Of a DNA stretch of 64,000 nucleotides, positions 53,230 through 63,090 are shown one piece after another (positions within the stretch are counted from its first letter, which is position 1; the number at the start of each line of letters is the position of its first letter). The position numbers and the translations under genes were made by a program. The DNA is from Eubacteriales bacterium (GTDB lineage: Bacteria; Bacillota; Clostridia; Saccharofermentanales; DTU023). The notes beneath the pieces are model-generated. The model did no database searches. It was not told where the DNA came from and was given only the letters and a program-made list of their open reading frames with translations. The stretch covers positions 430,132 to 494,131 of the forward strand of contig JAUNLW010000001.1 of NCBI GenBank assembly GCA_030532065.1, read 5' to 3'.

Positions 53230-55166
53230 TAAAGACTCCTTTCAAAGTATTTCTCGATCTCTTTTTGACTTATACTGATGATTACCGGTCTGCCATGAGG
53301 GCAATGAAAGGGATCTTTTAATCCTGCTAATTGTTTGAGCAAACTCTGCATTTCCTGGTAAGACAAAATATCATGTGCTTTGACCGCTGCTTTACAGGCA
53401 ACCGTATGCAATGCTTCCTCAATATCCGCTTCACGATTAAGCGTCTTTGTCGCGGCTTCTTCCACAACTGCGCGGAATGCTCTTTCCGGACTGTAGTCTG
53501 GACGCTCTGGGTCTAATGGCACGGCTCTTAAAACCAGGCTATCTTCGGAAAACTGCTCAAAATCAAAACCTAAGTCGCGAATCTTGTCTTCCTGATCCAA
53601 GGCTGCCTGTATTTCCAAGTCAGAAAACTTAAGAACAATTGCCTGCATGAGAATTTGGCTATGCGCAGCCTGATTATTTGCTCTAGCAGCCAGCAGTTCT
53701 TCGTAAAGGATGCGCTCATGCGCCGCATGCTGATCAAGCAGTAAAAGTTGGCCTACTTTTTCCAGAATGAGATAAGTATTAAAGGCTTGGCCGATGAGAC
53801 GCGCACCATCTAGAGCAAAATTCCTAACCATTGTCTTAGTGTCATCAACGGAAGAATTAGAGGCTGTCTTTCTATCAGAAGTAATAGCAGCAGCTTCGGC
53901 AAATATTTTCGCCTGTTCCTGAGGAATCAGACGTTCCCGCATTGCCTGTTGGTAGTCAATGGTTAATTTAGAAGGGAAAACTGTTTCTGCTTTGCCTTCA
54001 GAAACAGGCAATTCTACACTCTTAGCATTTGCTTCTAAATGTTCCTGCTTTCTGGAATCAGAGTTTAACTCCTGCCAACTCAATTGCTCTGGTTCTGCTT
54101 CTTGCTGTTTCTTTTCTGCTAGTACACTCTCCGCTGGCGGATCGGATGAAGCTTCTGGCTTGGCAGCAATTGCTTTGATACCTGACGCTTCGTCTAAGCA
54201 ATTTTTGATGCTGTAGTAGACGGCTCGAAAAATAGCTTGTTCATTGGAAAAGCGCAGCTCCGTTTTTTGCGGATGTACATTTACATCTATTTCAAGAGGC
54301 GATATTTCTAACTTGAGTATCAATTCCGGGAAAGTAGATTTTACAAAATGCCCCTGGCAAGCTCGGTCTACAGCCAAGCGAATAATAGGTGATTGGATAA
54401 CTCTGTTATTAACGATAAAAATCTGGCGCGAACGGTTTTTACGTGAGTGATGACTATTGCTCACATAACCTGAGACCTTTATACCCTCAAAATCACCCTT
54501 TAGGGGCAAAGCAGCAGCTGCGCTTTCGCTGTCCCAGATACTATAGATAACAGAAAGAAGTTTACCATCTCCCGGTGTGAGTAAACTTTGCTTGCCATCC
54601 TTACTCAAGGCAAAAGAAATATCCGGCCGGCTAAAAGCATGTCGCTCCACCACATCTGTAACATAGGCCGCTTCCGTAGCGTCCTTCTTTAGGAATTTGT
54701 AACGAGCCGGCGTATTGTAGAAAAGATTCTTTACTTCAACAATGGTGCCTTCCGCACCTGCGGTGAAACCAGAATCAATCAACTTGCCGGCTTCAAAATC
54801 CTGAAAGAAGGCCTGATTAGCTCCAGTTTGCCGGGTGACCAAACGTAGTCGCGAAACTGCCGCGATACTGGCCAAAGCCTCTCCCCTAAATCCCATAGTT
54901 GCTATGGAATGTAGTTCATCCAGTCCGCGCAACTTGCTAGTCGCATGACGCAGTACAGATTTGGCAGCATCCTCTGGACCCATGCCACTGCCATTATCAG
55001 CAACTCTTATCAGACTTACTCCACCACGCTCTATTTCCACTCGGATACGGCTGGCCCCGGCATCGAGTGAGTTTTCCAGCAATTCTTTGACCACTGACGC
55101 GGGGCGCTCTACCACTTCACCGGCTGCTATGCCATTTGCAGTATGTTCATCTAGTACCAGTATCAT
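53229..55166 (-). CDS. mutL: DNA mismatch repair protein MutL
   Basis: This 645-residue protein couples mismatch recognition to strand removal. The GHKL ATPase motifs are NGIAAGEVVERPASVVKELL, LENSLDAGA, DNGSGM and TMGFRGEALASI. The C-terminal domain has the endonuclease motif DQHAAHERILYE and the zinc-site element FHCPHGRPV, so it is the nicking MutL type found in organisms lacking MutH. A variable linker rich in Ala, Glu and Ser separates the domains. Confidence 0.96.
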   Translation of the reverse strand: MILVLDEHTANGIAAGEVVERPASVVKELLENSLDAGASRIRVEIERGGVSLIRVADNGSGMGPEDAAKSVLRHATSKLRGLDELHSIATMGFRGEALASIAAVSRLRLVTRQTGANQAFFQDFEAGKLIDSGFTAGAEGTIVEVKNLFYNTPARYKFLKKDATEAAYVTDVVERHAFSRPDISFALSKDGKQSLLTPGDGKLLSVIYSIWDSESAAAALPLKGDFEGIKVSGYVSNSHHSRKNRSRQIFIVNNRVIQSPIIRLAVDRACQGHFVKSTFPELILKLEISPLEIDVNVHPQKTELRFSNEQAIFRAVYYSIKNCLDEASGIKAIAAKPEASSDPPAESVLAEKKQQEAEPEQLSWQELNSDSRKQEHLEANAKSVELPVSEGKAETVFPSKLTIDYQQAMRERLIPQEQAKIFAEAAAITSDRKTASNSSVDDTKTMVRNFALDGARLIGQAFNTYLILEKVGQLLLLDQHAAHERILYEELLAARANNQAAHSQILMQAIVLKFSDLEIQAALDQEDKIRDLGFDFEQFSEDSLVLRAVPLDPERPDYSPERAFRAVVEEAATKTLNREADIEEALHTVACKAAVKAHDILSYQEMQSLLKQLAGLKDPFHCPHGRPVIISISQKEIEKYFERSL

Positions 55167-55171
55167 GCTAT

Positions 55172-57817
55172 TTATCCTTTGTTTTTACCATCTGCCAGGT
55201 CTTGGAGTTCTGCCAGGATTGCAAGGGCATCAAGTGGGCGCAGCATGTTAAGATCCAGGCTTTTGAGGCGTTCCAAAATGGCATCTGCCGCTGTCCAGGA
55301 CTTGGCTGCTGAGAAGATGTCGAGTTGATTCTCCATTACTGGCTCAGTGTGACGGATTTTCAGGCGTTGTCCCTGGTTTTCTTTTTCCAGCATTACCAGG
55401 ATCTCTCTGGCTCTAATGATAACAGAGTCAGGCACCTGAGCTAATTTAGCTACTTCGATACCATAAGACTTGGCGTCACCACCATTCTTAACCTTATGCA
55501 GGAACTGCAAGCCCTCTCGGCTGGCCGTAATATCCACGTGAGCATTGAATACTCCAGGTATATTGGCAGCCAGCTCCGTCAGTTCGTGGTAATGCGTTGC
55601 GAATAAGCAGCGTGATTCCAGATAATCTTCCCCGGCAACATGTTCTATTACCGCCCAGGCAATACTCAGACCATCCCAGGTAGAAGTTCCCCGGCCGATC
55701 TCATCTAGAATCAGAAGACTCTGGGGGGTAGCTTCACGCAGTATGACCGCTACCTCTTGCATCTCTACCATAAAGGTTGACTGGCCAGAAGCCAAATCAT
55801 CAGATGCTCCCACTCGCGTAAAGATACGGTCGCAGAGCCCGATCACGGCTTGAGAAGCAGGTACAAATAGGCCCGCTTGCGCCATTAGAACAATAAGCGC
55901 GTTCTGGCGCATGAAGGTTGATTTACCTGCCATGTTGGGACCGGTCAAGATCATTAAACGTTGCTCATCTTCATCTAAATAGAGATCATTAGCCACGAAC
56001 TCGCCTGCCTTGAGCATCTTTTCTACCACTGGATGCCTGCCATCTTGAATAGACAGAATAGGCTGCTCTACCAGTTCCGGGCAAACAAAGTTGCGTTCTT
56101 CTGCCAGGTCAGCCTGTGAAGCAAATACATCTATCAAAGCCAGATACCTGGCATCTCTTTGTAACTCACGCAGATGAGTGGCTAACTTGTCACGCAGGTC
56201 AATAAACATCTCCTGTTCCAAAATGACCAACTTTTGTTCTGCGCCTAAGATACGTTCTTCAATGGCTTTAAGCTCAGGTGTATAGTAACGCTCAGCATTA
56301 GCCAACGTCTGTCGGCGGATAAAATAATCCGGTACCTCAGAGACGTAAGATTTGCTAACTTCGATAGTATAACCAAAGACCCGGTTGTACTTGAGCTTGA
56401 GTGACTTGATACCAGTCTTTTCCCGTTCCTCCTGCTCATAGTCTAAGAGCAGAGAATTGCCATGTTCACTGGTGGAGCGCAGCTCATCCAGAATGGGATC
56501 GGCTCCTTCCTGGAAAATACCCCCATCAGTTATCTTGATCGGAGCATCAGGACGCAGCTGTTCCAAAATTATCTGTGACATCTCCTCTAAAGGATCCAAA
56601 GCATTGGCCAATTCGGTCAGAGCTGGTTGCTCAAAGGCTAAGAGCAGCTCCTGAATCTGAGGAAGTTTGGCTAAAATATTAGCGATCGCGACCAAATCAC
56701 GGGGATTAGCTTGCTTAAGGCCCAAGCGTCCCGCCAATCTCTCTAGGTCATAGATATCCCCTAAAACTTTCTGCAATTCAGCGCGTAAGACAAAGTTGCA
56801 AAGAAAGCCCTTAATGCAATTTTGACGCCAACGTATTTCATCCAGATCCATTAAGGGTTGGTTTAGAAAACTCAGTAACAGCCGAGAACCCATTGCCGTT
56901 TCGCACTTGTCCAGAGCCCAAAGCAGACTGCCTCTGCGTTCACGTGTACGCAAAGTCTCGGTAATCTCTAGATGTCGTCTGGCTGTACTGTCCAGAATCA
57001 TGTATTCTTCCAGCTTATAGGGCACAACTTTCGGAAGTTCAGAAGCCAAAACAAAAGCTTTATCTTCCAAGTAGCCACAGAGCGCAGCCAAAGCAGCTGT
57101 CCATAAGAGGTCATCAGCTTCTAGGCTGAGTCCATAACGGCCTTTTGCCTCATCATTAAAGTAGCTGTCATCTAGTAATGACAGGCTAATTTCTTTTTGG
57201 TCAAGGTAGTCCTTACAGGTTTTTGATTCATAGAACCTGCGATTTACTACTAACTCATCTACCTTTAGGCGTTCCAGCTCTGCCAATAATTTGGATCCAG
57301 TGTTACCAAGAATTATTTCCGTGGCTTGAAAGCTGTTGGCCGATACATCCGCGTAAGCGAGACCATAATAATTATCAAGTTGGAAGATTGTGGCCAAGTA
57401 GCGATAGTTTAAAGCATCAAGGTCATCTGGATTAGTAACCGTTCCCGGCGTCACTACCCGGATCACTTCTCGCTTTACCAGGCCTTTAGCCAAGGCTGGA
57501 TTTTCTACCTGTTCACAGATAGCTACTTTTTTACCTGCTGCCAAAAGTCTACTGATATAAGAATCCACTGCGTGATAAGGTACACCACACATGGGAGCTT
57601 TACGCTCTTGCCCACATTCGCGCTGGGTCAGAGCAATGTTGAGAATTTTGGCGCCATCCAATGCGTCATCGAAAAACATCTCGTAGAAATCTCCCAAACG
57701 GAAGAACAAGATGCAATCCGGCCAAGATTGTTTGATCTCCAGATATTGTTGCATCATGGGGGTCAAAGCTTCAACCTCCAAATCAGCGTATCTCAGGTAA
57801 GAATCAGTATTAGTCAA
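55172..57817 (-). CDS. mutS: DNA mismatch repair protein MutS
   Basis: This 881-residue ATPase binds mismatches. The mismatch-reading Phe-x-Glu is in RLGDFYEMFFDDA near the N-terminus, Walker A is GPNMAGKSTFMRQ, and the signature DDLASGQSTFMVEM plus Walker B LLILDEIGRGTSTWDG follow. It is MutS1 rather than MutS2. The start is TTG at 57817, nine bases after GGAGG, overlapping the end of miaB by eight bases. Confidence 0.96.
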   Translation of the reverse strand: MTNTDSYLRYADLEVEALTPMMQQYLEIKQSWPDCILFFRLGDFYEMFFDDALDGAKILNIALTQRECGQERKAPMCGVPYHAVDSYISRLLAAGKKVAICEQVENPALAKGLVKREVIRVVTPGTVTNPDDLDALNYRYLATIFQLDNYYGLAYADVSANSFQATEIILGNTGSKLLAELERLKVDELVVNRRFYESKTCKDYLDQKEISLSLLDDSYFNDEAKGRYGLSLEADDLLWTAALAALCGYLEDKAFVLASELPKVVPYKLEEYMILDSTARRHLEITETLRTRERRGSLLWALDKCETAMGSRLLLSFLNQPLMDLDEIRWRQNCIKGFLCNFVLRAELQKVLGDIYDLERLAGRLGLKQANPRDLVAIANILAKLPQIQELLLAFEQPALTELANALDPLEEMSQIILEQLRPDAPIKITDGGIFQEGADPILDELRSTSEHGNSLLLDYEQEEREKTGIKSLKLKYNRVFGYTIEVSKSYVSEVPDYFIRRQTLANAERYYTPELKAIEERILGAEQKLVILEQEMFIDLRDKLATHLRELQRDARYLALIDVFASQADLAEERNFVCPELVEQPILSIQDGRHPVVEKMLKAGEFVANDLYLDEDEQRLMILTGPNMAGKSTFMRQNALIVLMAQAGLFVPASQAVIGLCDRIFTRVGASDDLASGQSTFMVEMQEVAVILREATPQSLLILDEIGRGTSTWDGLSIAWAVIEHVAGEDYLESRCLFATHYHELTELAANIPGVFNAHVDITASREGLQFLHKVKNGGDAKSYGIEVAKLAQVPDSVIIRAREILVMLEKENQGQRLKIRHTEPVMENQLDIFSAAKSWTAADAILERLKSLDLNMLRPLDALAILAELQDLADGKNKG

Positions 57818-59369
57818 GGCTTTTAGCCTCCAAAGAGAAGGTCTTTGCCTCAGTTATTTCTACCTTTATGAAGCTGCCCTCGAAGTAATTCGCATTGGGC
57901 AAACCATTTCCATCCTGCATCTCCTTAGATAATTTGCCTGGCTCTAAAGGTACATTGATGAGATGGAACTCCGAATCGCGTCCGGTCAGTACCCAGGAAT
58001 CCTGTTTGGATAAGCCTTCTAATAAGATGTTTCTTTTCGTACCCACCAAACTCTGGTGATCAGCCAGGGACAAGCGGTTTAGGAGTTCTAAAAGGCGGTC
58101 AAAGCGCTCATGCTTTATGCCATCATCAATCTGTTCCATTGCGGCGGCAGGTGTATGAGGCCTGGCTGAATATATAAAACTAAAAGCCGAGTTAAAGCCC
58201 ACCTCTTCGACCAGGCTCAAGGTATCTTCAAAGTCTTGTTCTGTTTCTCCAGGGAAACCAACCATAATATCCGTCGTGATGGAAATACCAGGCCTCACAT
58301 GCCGCAAAGCCTCAACCAAGCGCAGGTAATCAGCCCTAGTGTAATGGCGATTCATAGCCTTGAGCACAGCATCACTGCCGGCCTGTACCGGCAAGTGGAT
58401 GTGATTCTCGATTTCAGGCGACACTTTGAGCGCAGCCAACATTTCACCGTCAAAATCACGAGGATGTGGCGACATGTAGCGCACTGACTTAATACCGGGT
58501 ACGCCGGCAATAGCTGTAACCAGGCGGGCAAAGCTGTTTATACCGCTAGAATAGTCGCCAGAACGAATTGCTTCCAATTCAGCTAAAGTATGGTCATTAT
58601 AGTTGAGATCTGCCGGCTTTACTCTGCGTGGTCTGGGATAAAGATCAAAGCCCCAGGCATTAACGTTTTGTCCCAAAAGCATTACTTCCGGCGTGCCCTG
58701 GTTAGCTATTTTTTTTACCTCAGCCAAAATATCTTCAAATTCGCGGCTGCGCTCGCGTTCTCTGCTGGCCGGTACCACACAATAAGTACAGAAATTATTG
58801 CAGCCATACATGATAGACACCAAAGCTCGGAAGCTGCGGCTACGCTTGCTGGGTATATCCTCGCAGACAACATTGGCTTTATTAACTTCTACAAGCTGTT
58901 TTTTACCACTATAAATCTCATACACCAGTTCTGGCAGGCGATGTAAATCCTGCGGGCCAAAAATAAGGTTTACAAAGGCAAAGCTTTGGAGAATCTTCTC
59001 TCTCTGTTGTTCTTGCGTAGGCAGGCAGCCGCAGACAGCGACCTTTAGCTCTTTATTTTTTTCACGTAAAGCCTTAAGCTCGCCCAGATGACCAAAGAGC
59101 CTCTGATCGGCATTTTCTCTAATGCTACAGGTATTGATCAGGACAAAGTCGGCGGTTTCGTAGGAGTCAGTCTGGATAAAACCCAAGCTCTCCAGCATGC
59201 CAGCTAATTTTTCGCTATCGCTCTCATTCTGCTGGCAGCCGAAAGTACGGATAAAATAGCGTAAGGGCTGGCCTTTACGCTGAGCTTTGATTTCTAATAA
59301 ACTCCTGGCCGGATCGATCTCGGTGGAGTCAGGATAATGTAAACGTTGGATTTCATATGGTGTTGACAT
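57810..59369 (-). CDS. miaB: tRNA-2-methylthio-N6-dimethylallyladenosine synthase MiaB
   Basis: This 519-residue radical SAM enzyme adds the methylthio group to the base made by MiaA. The MTTase cysteines are in TFGCQQNESDSEKL, INTCSIRENADQRL and CGCLPTQ, and the radical SAM site is MYGCNNFCTYCVVP. A C-terminal TRAM region ends the protein. An N-terminal extension of about 35 residues precedes the fold. It heads a five-gene minus-strand run, miaB-mutS-mutL-miaA-hfq, which joins both steps of one tRNA modification with mismatch repair. Confidence 0.96.
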   Translation of the reverse strand: MSTPYEIQRLHYPDSTEIDPARSLLEIKAQRKGQPLRYFIRTFGCQQNESDSEKLAGMLESLGFIQTDSYETADFVLINTCSIRENADQRLFGHLGELKALREKNKELKVAVCGCLPTQEQQREKILQSFAFVNLIFGPQDLHRLPELVYEIYSGKKQLVEVNKANVVCEDIPSKRSRSFRALVSIMYGCNNFCTYCVVPASRERERSREFEDILAEVKKIANQGTPEVMLLGQNVNAWGFDLYPRPRRVKPADLNYNDHTLAELEAIRSGDYSSGINSFARLVTAIAGVPGIKSVRYMSPHPRDFDGEMLAALKVSPEIENHIHLPVQAGSDAVLKAMNRHYTRADYLRLVEALRHVRPGISITTDIMVGFPGETEQDFEDTLSLVEEVGFNSAFSFIYSARPHTPAAAMEQIDDGIKHERFDRLLELLNRLSLADHQSLVGTKRNILLEGLSKQDSWVLTGRDSEFHLINVPLEPGKLSKEMQDGNGLPNANYFEGSFIKVEITEAKTFSLEAKSLD

Positions 59370-59454
59370 GGGCTAATTTTACCACAATAATGACTTTGTG
59401 GGCCTGAAGCCAACGGCTTGTAAGCCCCCATCAGCTCACTATGGCGAGGTTGTT

Positions 59455-60084
59455 ATGTCACAGAAGAAGAATCTACCCCCCACTGGCTCTGAGCCAAACT
59501 CAACCGTTACTAATAAGAAAGCTAAGCCCAAATCCCTGGGAGTTTTCTTTTTATCTTGTCTAAAGATCTCAGCCTTTACAATCGGTGGCGGTTATGTCAT
59601 CGTACCACTGCAAAAACGCCGTTTTTGCGATGAGCTTGGCTGGATTGAGGAAGAACAGATTCTGGAGCTAATCGCGATTGCTCAGTCCTCGCCCGGACCG
59701 GTGGCAATCAACGCCTCTACTCTCCTGGGTTACCAGCTTTTCGGTCTTAAGGGTGGCCTGGTGGCTGTGCTAGCGACCATTTTACCCCCACTTGTTATCC
59801 TTACCATAATCTCTGCTTTCTATGAGCTTTTTGCTCATAACGAAGTCGTGCGCGCAGTCTTACGTGGCATGCAGGCGGCTGTAGCCGCTCTTATCGCTTT
59901 TACGGTTTGGGGTATGGCAAAAAAGATCATCAAGACCAAGTCTGTTTTTTTAATAGCCATGATGGTGCTGTGCCTGGCCTTAGCCTTATTGACCACACTC
60001 AATCCCGTATTCGTTCTCTTGATTGCTTTGGGACTTTCATTGGTAGTTTATTTAATAGATATGATGATGGAGCGTGGACACTAA
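59455..60084 (+). CDS. Chromate transporter-family protein, first half of a two-gene pair
   Basis: This 209-residue membrane protein is a short-chain CHR family member. After a basic N-terminal tail, the CHR motifs are SAFTIGGGYVIVPLQ and IAIAQSSPGPVAINASTLLGY, followed by about five or six helices. Such pairs export chromate in some bacteria; in others the ion is unknown. The ATG at 59455, five bases after GAGG, is preferred to a possible start at 59398. Confidence 0.88.
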   Translation: MSQKKNLPPTGSEPNSTVTNKKAKPKSLGVFFLSCLKISAFTIGGGYVIVPLQKRRFCDELGWIEEEQILELIAIAQSSPGPVAINASTLLGYQLFGLKGGLVAVLATILPPLVILTIISAFYELFAHNEVVRAVLRGMQAAVAALIAFTVWGMAKKIIKTKSVFLIAMMVLCLALALLTTLNPVFVLLIALGLSLVVYLIDMMMERGH

Positions 60085-60085
60085 A

Positions 60086-60658
60086 ATGATCTATCTGGAA
60101 CTTTTTCTGGCCTTCTTTAAAATCGGCCTATTCTCTTTTGGCGGTGGCTACGCTTCTCTCGCTCTAATTTCTGATGAGATAGTTCACAGCAGAGGTTGGT
60201 TGACCACTGAGAGTTTTTCTGATCTGGTAAGTATCTCCCAGATGACTCCTGGTCCTATAGCGATCAATGCTGCTACTTTTGTTGGTAATCAGGTAGCCGG
60301 TATCCCAGGTGCTATCTGTACCACCTTAGGCAACGTAGCGCCCAGCATTATTATTTCTCTGCTTCTGGCAAGGCTCTACAAAAAGTACAATGGTCTTCCC
60401 ATGGTAAAAAGCCTGTTAAAAGGCCTGCAACCTGCGGTCATTGCCCTGATCGCCACTGCTGCCTTCACTCTCACGCAAGAAGCGCTGATTGCCAGCGGTC
60501 ATGGCTTTGCCAACGTAGGCAGCGTAAATCTCTTCGCCATTGCCCTCTTTATTTTTTCCTTCTTTGCTTATGAGAAATGGAAAAAACTGGACCCTGTACT
60601 GATCATGCTGATCATGGGAGCCATCGGCGGTGTTGGCTATTACGTTGTGGGTTTCTAA
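60086..60658 (+). CDS. Chromate transporter-family protein, second half of a two-gene pair
   Basis: This 190-residue partner has the same CHR motifs (GLFSFGGGYASLALI and SISQMTPGPIAINAATFVGNQ) in the opposite expected topology, so the two chains form one antiparallel transporter. It starts one base after the first gene stops. Its stop codon overlaps that of the convergent transglutaminase gene by two bases (60656-60657). Confidence 0.88.
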   Translation: MIYLELFLAFFKIGLFSFGGGYASLALISDEIVHSRGWLTTESFSDLVSISQMTPGPIAINAATFVGNQVAGIPGAICTTLGNVAPSIIISLLLARLYKKYNGLPMVKSLLKGLQPAVIALIATAAFTLTQEALIASGHGFANVGSVNLFAIALFIFSFFAYEKWKKLDPVLIMLIMGAIGGVGYYVVGF

Positions 60659-63090
60659 AATTTCGCGGTCTGCCCTGGGAAAAGTAATCTCTGCCAATAC
60701 CAACTACGTTTAGGTAGGAAGTCTTTTAATTGATCTTCTAACAAAGCATAGTAGGCAAAAACTGCCTGTAATTCCTGCTGGCTCAGTTCCTCTTCCGCAA
60801 AGAAGCATTTCTCCAAAGCCAGGCAAGCCGGATAACCAGCCACTGCACCTTGCGAAATAAAGCGCTGTTCCAAAACAGCAAATCTTTGAGTTAATGTAAG
60901 GTTAGGTGTAAAGCTGCATCCCGCTAGTTCTGCCATGACTTGCATGTCAGACCAGATCTGGCGCAGTAAATCAGCTTGGCTACGACTTTTCAGTGAATAG
61001 AGCAGATATTCCTGGTCATGACGCCTAGCCAGTCGTTTTTTTGCTGTCCGCAACCATATGGCCAAGGCAAGAATCAGCGATAAAAGCACTGCCAAAACCG
61101 CCAATATGACCTTTGTGACTCTTCCCATCTGCTTAGGTGGCTTAGGCGGAGGTACCTGTTCACCAGGGCTGGCCGGAGGAGTCGTCATTTGTTGTGACGG
61201 CTTAGGCTGCGGTTCGGTTGGCGGAGGCGCAGTTGTAGTTGGAGTAGTTTCAGTCTCATCACTTTGGCTGGGTTCTGTTGGCTCACTGGAATCAGTCTCA
61301 TCCTCCTCAGCTTCACCTTGGCCAGTTAGCGCATCTAGAGCACTTGCCGGTATAGCATCAATTCCTAGCCAGCCTAAACCTTCTACGTAAATCTCACTCC
61401 AGGCATGGGCATGATCAGTAAGAACATCTCGGGTAAAGGCCGAACTTCCAGCTGGATACAAGCCCTCGTCCACCGGAGGTACCACAAAGCCTTCTACATA
61501 GCGAGCTTCCATCCCCAGCTCTCTGGCAAAAAGCGTTAAAGCAGTAGCAAAGTAAGTGCAGTAACCTTCCTTATCCTTGAGGAACTGCTCCAGGAAATCC
61601 AGATTAGGATCTGGGTAGGCTACCTGTAGTGAATATTGGTATTTAGTTTCCAGATGTTGACTGATAAGACGCAGCTTTTCCAAGACTTTTACCGGATCTT
61701 GTGTTGGATTCTGGTAAATAATTTTAGCCAACTCCGAATCGTGCCGCTCAACCATAGACTTATAGCTGTCTGTGGGTGAGCTAAGCTGTAGACTGACTGT
61801 TTTCGAGTCTAAAGCTCTTTCCAGGTAAGACCAGAGCGTTTTACGCTTAAGTTCTTTTTGTACGTAGCCTTGTACTGTATAAGGCAAACTCAGTTCATGA
61901 CCGGCATAGATCTGACCGCTACGATTGTAGTAATAAGCTTCATCTTCCTGTCCACTGTTAATAGACAAAGGCTTACCACCATTAAATACGATCTGAATTG
62001 GCTGACGCACAGGCCTTATCTCTACATCTGTCAGGCTGAAGATTTGGTTGACGTAGGCTTCCGCCGGACTGTTGGGACTGGGATAAGCAAATATTGAAGC
62101 CTGCACACCGTGGCGGCTTTGATTATCAAAGATATAGTTTGGCTCCATTTCACTTCCCAGCCACATGCGACCGTTGTAGTCGTTAGCTACAGAACCGCGT
62201 AGGCGGAAGGCAGAACTGGGGCCGGTAACCTGCATGAAGAGCTGGTGATCCAAATCCATGGGGCCACCTAAATTATCGTTTACCGGGTAGTACCCCGCAT
62301 CTCGCAAAGTAAACTCGTAATAACTGACGATTTCCGGCGTATTTAGACGTTTCCTCGCTTGACGGATATAGTCAGCCAGAGCAGGTATCTGGAAGAAATT
62401 ATCCGGAACCAGGCTCTGACAAACGAAAGAAAATACCAAAATCAGACAAACTAAGATTAAAGGCCAGGTATTGAGCCTGACTTTTTTCTCAATCTGCCCC
62501 CCCTGATTGAAGGTCATGCCTATAACAAAAAGGCAGATACCGATGGCTAAGATATAGTTTCCCTTAATTTGATCGGATTCTGGGCCACCGAAAAAAGGTA
62601 TGGCCATAACCAGAGCTAAAGCGAAAGGCTTGGGCTTTAAAGCGGTGAATAGATAAGCCAGAGTAAGGGCCAGTATGCCTACTAAAGTGGCATAGGATTC
62701 CGGCATAGTAACTCCTTCCTGCGTTGCTTTAAAAGACCACAAGAAGGCAGAAGCTAGTTCCGCACCTAACTGACTAAGAAAGTTATGTATTCCCAGAAAA
62801 AGCGGCGTATGCAGGAATAAACTTAAAAGACCTGTCACAGCTAATAAAGGTATAAAAACCGCCCAGAGTTTAGGCCTGAATAACAGTAAAGAATAAACCA
62901 GGACCAGCCCCAGCTGCAGCGCTAACTGCGCGCCCAAGTCGAAAACTACTCCCAGGTTACTTAATGTCACATAAGTCCAGGCTAGAGCAAACAGCAAGGC
63001 CAATATACCTCTGAAGCTGGCGCCCAGTATATCACCCAAAGGCGAGTTGGCTAAGTTTTGAGGATTGTCTCGCGTCAGAAAAATGCGCAT
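60655..63090 (-). CDS. Membrane-anchored transglutaminase-like protein
   Basis: This 811-residue protein has about eight N-terminal membrane helices (residues 20-230), an extracytoplasmic region and a transglutaminase-like domain with catalytic Cys511 in EGYCTYFATAL, then His in LTDHAHAWSEIY and the acid in LGIDAIP. A Thr/Pro/Glu-rich linker (about 590-650) and a single helix (VILAVLAVLLSLILALAIW) lead to a C-terminal DUF4129-like part. It overlaps the DUF58 gene by one base (TGATG). Such pairs, often with a MoxR ATPase, are thought to act on cell-envelope proteins; the substrate is unknown. Confidence 0.9.
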   Translation of the reverse strand: MRIFLTRDNPQNLANSPLGDILGASFRGILALLFALAWTYVTLSNLGVVFDLGAQLALQLGLVLVYSLLLFRPKLWAVFIPLLAVTGLLSLFLHTPLFLGIHNFLSQLGAELASAFLWSFKATQEGVTMPESYATLVGILALTLAYLFTALKPKPFALALVMAIPFFGGPESDQIKGNYILAIGICLFVIGMTFNQGGQIEKKVRLNTWPLILVCLILVFSFVCQSLVPDNFFQIPALADYIRQARKRLNTPEIVSYYEFTLRDAGYYPVNDNLGGPMDLDHQLFMQVTGPSSAFRLRGSVANDYNGRMWLGSEMEPNYIFDNQSRHGVQASIFAYPSPNSPAEAYVNQIFSLTDVEIRPVRQPIQIVFNGGKPLSINSGQEDEAYYYNRSGQIYAGHELSLPYTVQGYVQKELKRKTLWSYLERALDSKTVSLQLSSPTDSYKSMVERHDSELAKIIYQNPTQDPVKVLEKLRLISQHLETKYQYSLQVAYPDPNLDFLEQFLKDKEGYCTYFATALTLFARELGMEARYVEGFVVPPVDEGLYPAGSSAFTRDVLTDHAHAWSEIYVEGLGWLGIDAIPASALDALTGQGEAEEDETDSSEPTEPSQSDETETTPTTTAPPPTEPQPKPSQQMTTPPASPGEQVPPPKPPKQMGRVTKVILAVLAVLLSLILALAIWLRTAKKRLARRHDQEYLLYSLKSRSQADLLRQIWSDMQVMAELAGCSFTPNLTLTQRFAVLEQRFISQGAVAGYPACLALEKCFFAEEELSQQELQAVFAYYALLEDQLKDFLPKRSWYWQRLLFPGQTAKF

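Noticed and set aside
59455-60658. A single chromate transporter gene broken by a frameshift
   Set aside because: Each half has its own start and complete CHR motifs; short-chain pairs are a normal form of this family.
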